Positions 13,805 to 14,593 of a DNA stretch of 14,593 nucleotides are shown piece by piece. This stretch comes from Salaquimonas sp. (GTDB lineage: Bacteria; Pseudomonadota; Alphaproteobacteria; Rhizobiales; Rhizobiaceae). Below the pieces are notes generated by a model. The model was not told where the DNA came from. It searched no databases and saw only the letters and a program-made list of their open reading frames with translations. The DNA is taken from contig JAHEHW010000009.1 in the NCBI GenBank assembly GCA_024639745.1, positions 1 to 14,593 of the forward strand. Direction: 5' to 3'. A program made the translations under genes and the position numbers. Position 1 is the stretch's first letter; the number at the start of each line of letters is the position of its first letter.

Positions 13805-14593
13805 GTGAGTGATATCGCCATCAACTTCTTCAGGCAGCGCCAGCACGCTTTTCTGAACCTGGTTCACACCTGGTTGCTGATTGCCGGGTCGCTGGCCCTT
13901 TTCATCGTCTGCGCCTGGATATTCTTCGGTCCCGACGGGATCCTTTACGCCGTGGTTTTCGGCGGCATCAGCCTGTTCATGGCGAGCCGCATCAGCCCGA
14001 AGCTGGTGCTCCGCATGTACAAGGCGCGGCCTGCCAGCCGAACAGCATTTCCGATCGGCCATCAAATTCTCGACCAGCTTACAGAGCGCGCCGAGTTGGA
14101 AGCGCGACCGGAACTTTATATCGTGCCGTCCAGAATGATGAACGCATTCGCTGTCGGCAGGAGAGATGATTCGGCGCTGGCGATGACCGACAAACTGGTT
14201 CGATCCCTCACCGTCCGCGAGCTCGCCGGTGTGATGGCCCATGAGGTCGCCCATATCCGGAACCAGGACATTCGGGTGATGGCGGTTGCCGATATGGTAA
14301 GCCGGTTCACATCGATGCTTTCCACTTTCGGCATGATCGCCCTTTTCACGAACCTGCCAATGATCCTGGCCGGCGGCGGCGCACCGTTTCCCTGGCTGGG
14401 GATTCTTCTGCTCATGTCGGCGCCGACCGTAGGCTCTCTTCTGCAGCTCGCGCTTTCGCGTACCCGGGAATACGATGCCGATCTTGGAGCGGTCATGCTT
14501 ACCGGTGACCCGGACGGGCTTGCTTCCGCCCTGGCGAAGCTCGAACGCGTTCAGAAGGCGGACTGGGAAGGCATGGTGCTGCCGGGCGGCCGA
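13805..14593 (+). CDS. Membrane M48-family zinc metalloprotease (HtpX-like), partial at right edge
   Basis: I translated this from GTG 13805; the frame stays open for 263 codons to the window end. GGAAGG (13793-13798) lies 6 bases before the GTG, a strong start signal. The zinc site is HEVAH (146-150), and the third ligand is E222 in SRTREYDADLGA, as in M48 peptidases. MMNAFAVGRR (111-120) before the HExxH helix is also typical. Membrane segments are visible at about 23-41 and 46-62, and after the zinc helix at about 168-190 and 196-216, the HtpX-like layout. HtpX-type proteases act in inner-membrane protein quality control. ELAGVMAHEVAHI fixes the assignment. The C-terminal part is missing, so HtpX proper versus another M48 subfamily is open. 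It diverges from mepA. Confidence 0.92.
   Translation, partial: MSDIAINFFRQRQHAFLNLVHTWLLIAGSLALFIVCAWIFFGPDGILYAVVFGGISLFMASRISPKLVLRMYKARPASRTAFPIGHQILDQLTERAELEARPELYIVPSRMMNAFAVGRRDDSALAMTDKLVRSLTVRELAGVMAHEVAHIRNQDIRVMAVADMVSRFTSMLSTFGMIALFTNLPMILAGGGAPFPWLGILLLMSAPTVGSLLQLALSRTREYDADLGAVMLTGDPDGLASALAKLERVQKADWEGMVLPGGR

Noticed and set aside
13787..14254. 155-codon minus-strand open frame near the right edge
   Set aside because: The plus strand encodes an M48 protease from a GTG start with a good ribosome site and HEVAH motif; the minus frame is its shadow.

Overview
The window looks like a chromosomal replication-initiation neighbourhood of an alphaproteobacterium, most likely in the order Hyphomicrobiales (Rhizobiales). 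The reasons are the gene order ubiB-ubiE / mutM-rpsT / dnaA-dnaN-recF, the alphaproteobacterial form of the MutM zinc finger, the GANTC sites upstream of dnaA, and the SH3 and MepA proteins on the far side. Coding DNA is moderately GC-rich. There is one conspicuous AT-rich non-coding block of about 850 bases upstream of the rhodanese/dnaA pair. I cannot name genus or family. I see no insertion sequence, prophage, CRISPR array, tRNA or rRNA, and nothing marks the region as recently acquired.

Layout. (1) 1-1968, minus strand: ubiE then ubiB in an operon for ubiquinone biosynthesis; ubiB runs off the left edge. (2) 2138-3565, plus strand: mutM (oxidised-base excision), then rpsT (ribosomal protein S20) with its own sigma70-like promoter, a leader with two perfect hairpins and a strong intrinsic terminator. 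(3) 3566-4411: a long AT-rich gap without a credible gene. It carries seven GANTC sites (four within 88 bases), a duplicated GANTC-centred dyad, an exact IHF consensus overlapping a CtrA-like site, and a 9-mer one base from the Caulobacter DnaA G-box as I recall it. (4) 4412-9901, plus strand: a single-domain rhodanese whose 3' end probably overlaps dnaA by 71 bases, then dnaA, dnaN, recF and a MoeB/ThiF-type E1-like adenylyltransferase. (5) 9927-11739, minus strand: a D-2-hydroxyacid dehydrogenase and a dimethylarginine dimethylaminohydrolase in one probable operon. (6) 11942-14593: an exported two-SH3-domain protein (plus), convergent with an exported penicillin-insensitive murein endopeptidase MepA (minus), then a membrane M48 metalloprotease (plus) cut by the right edge.

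How the genes fit together. DnaA (initiator), DnaN (sliding clamp) and RecF (gap repair and replisome support) are the classical initiation/replisome cluster. The DNA in front of dnaA looks like a cell-cycle-responsive control region, and possibly an origin, although no perfect DnaA box was found. The UbiE/UbiB, MutM and S20 genes are housekeeping neighbours. The SH3 protein and MepA are both predicted to be exported and concern the cell wall, so they may share a process despite opposite strands.

Nothing here is a clearly new biological system. The most interesting points are the organised control region before dnaA, the rhodanese/dnaA overlap with its long low-complexity DnaA N-terminus, and the structured rpsT leader.
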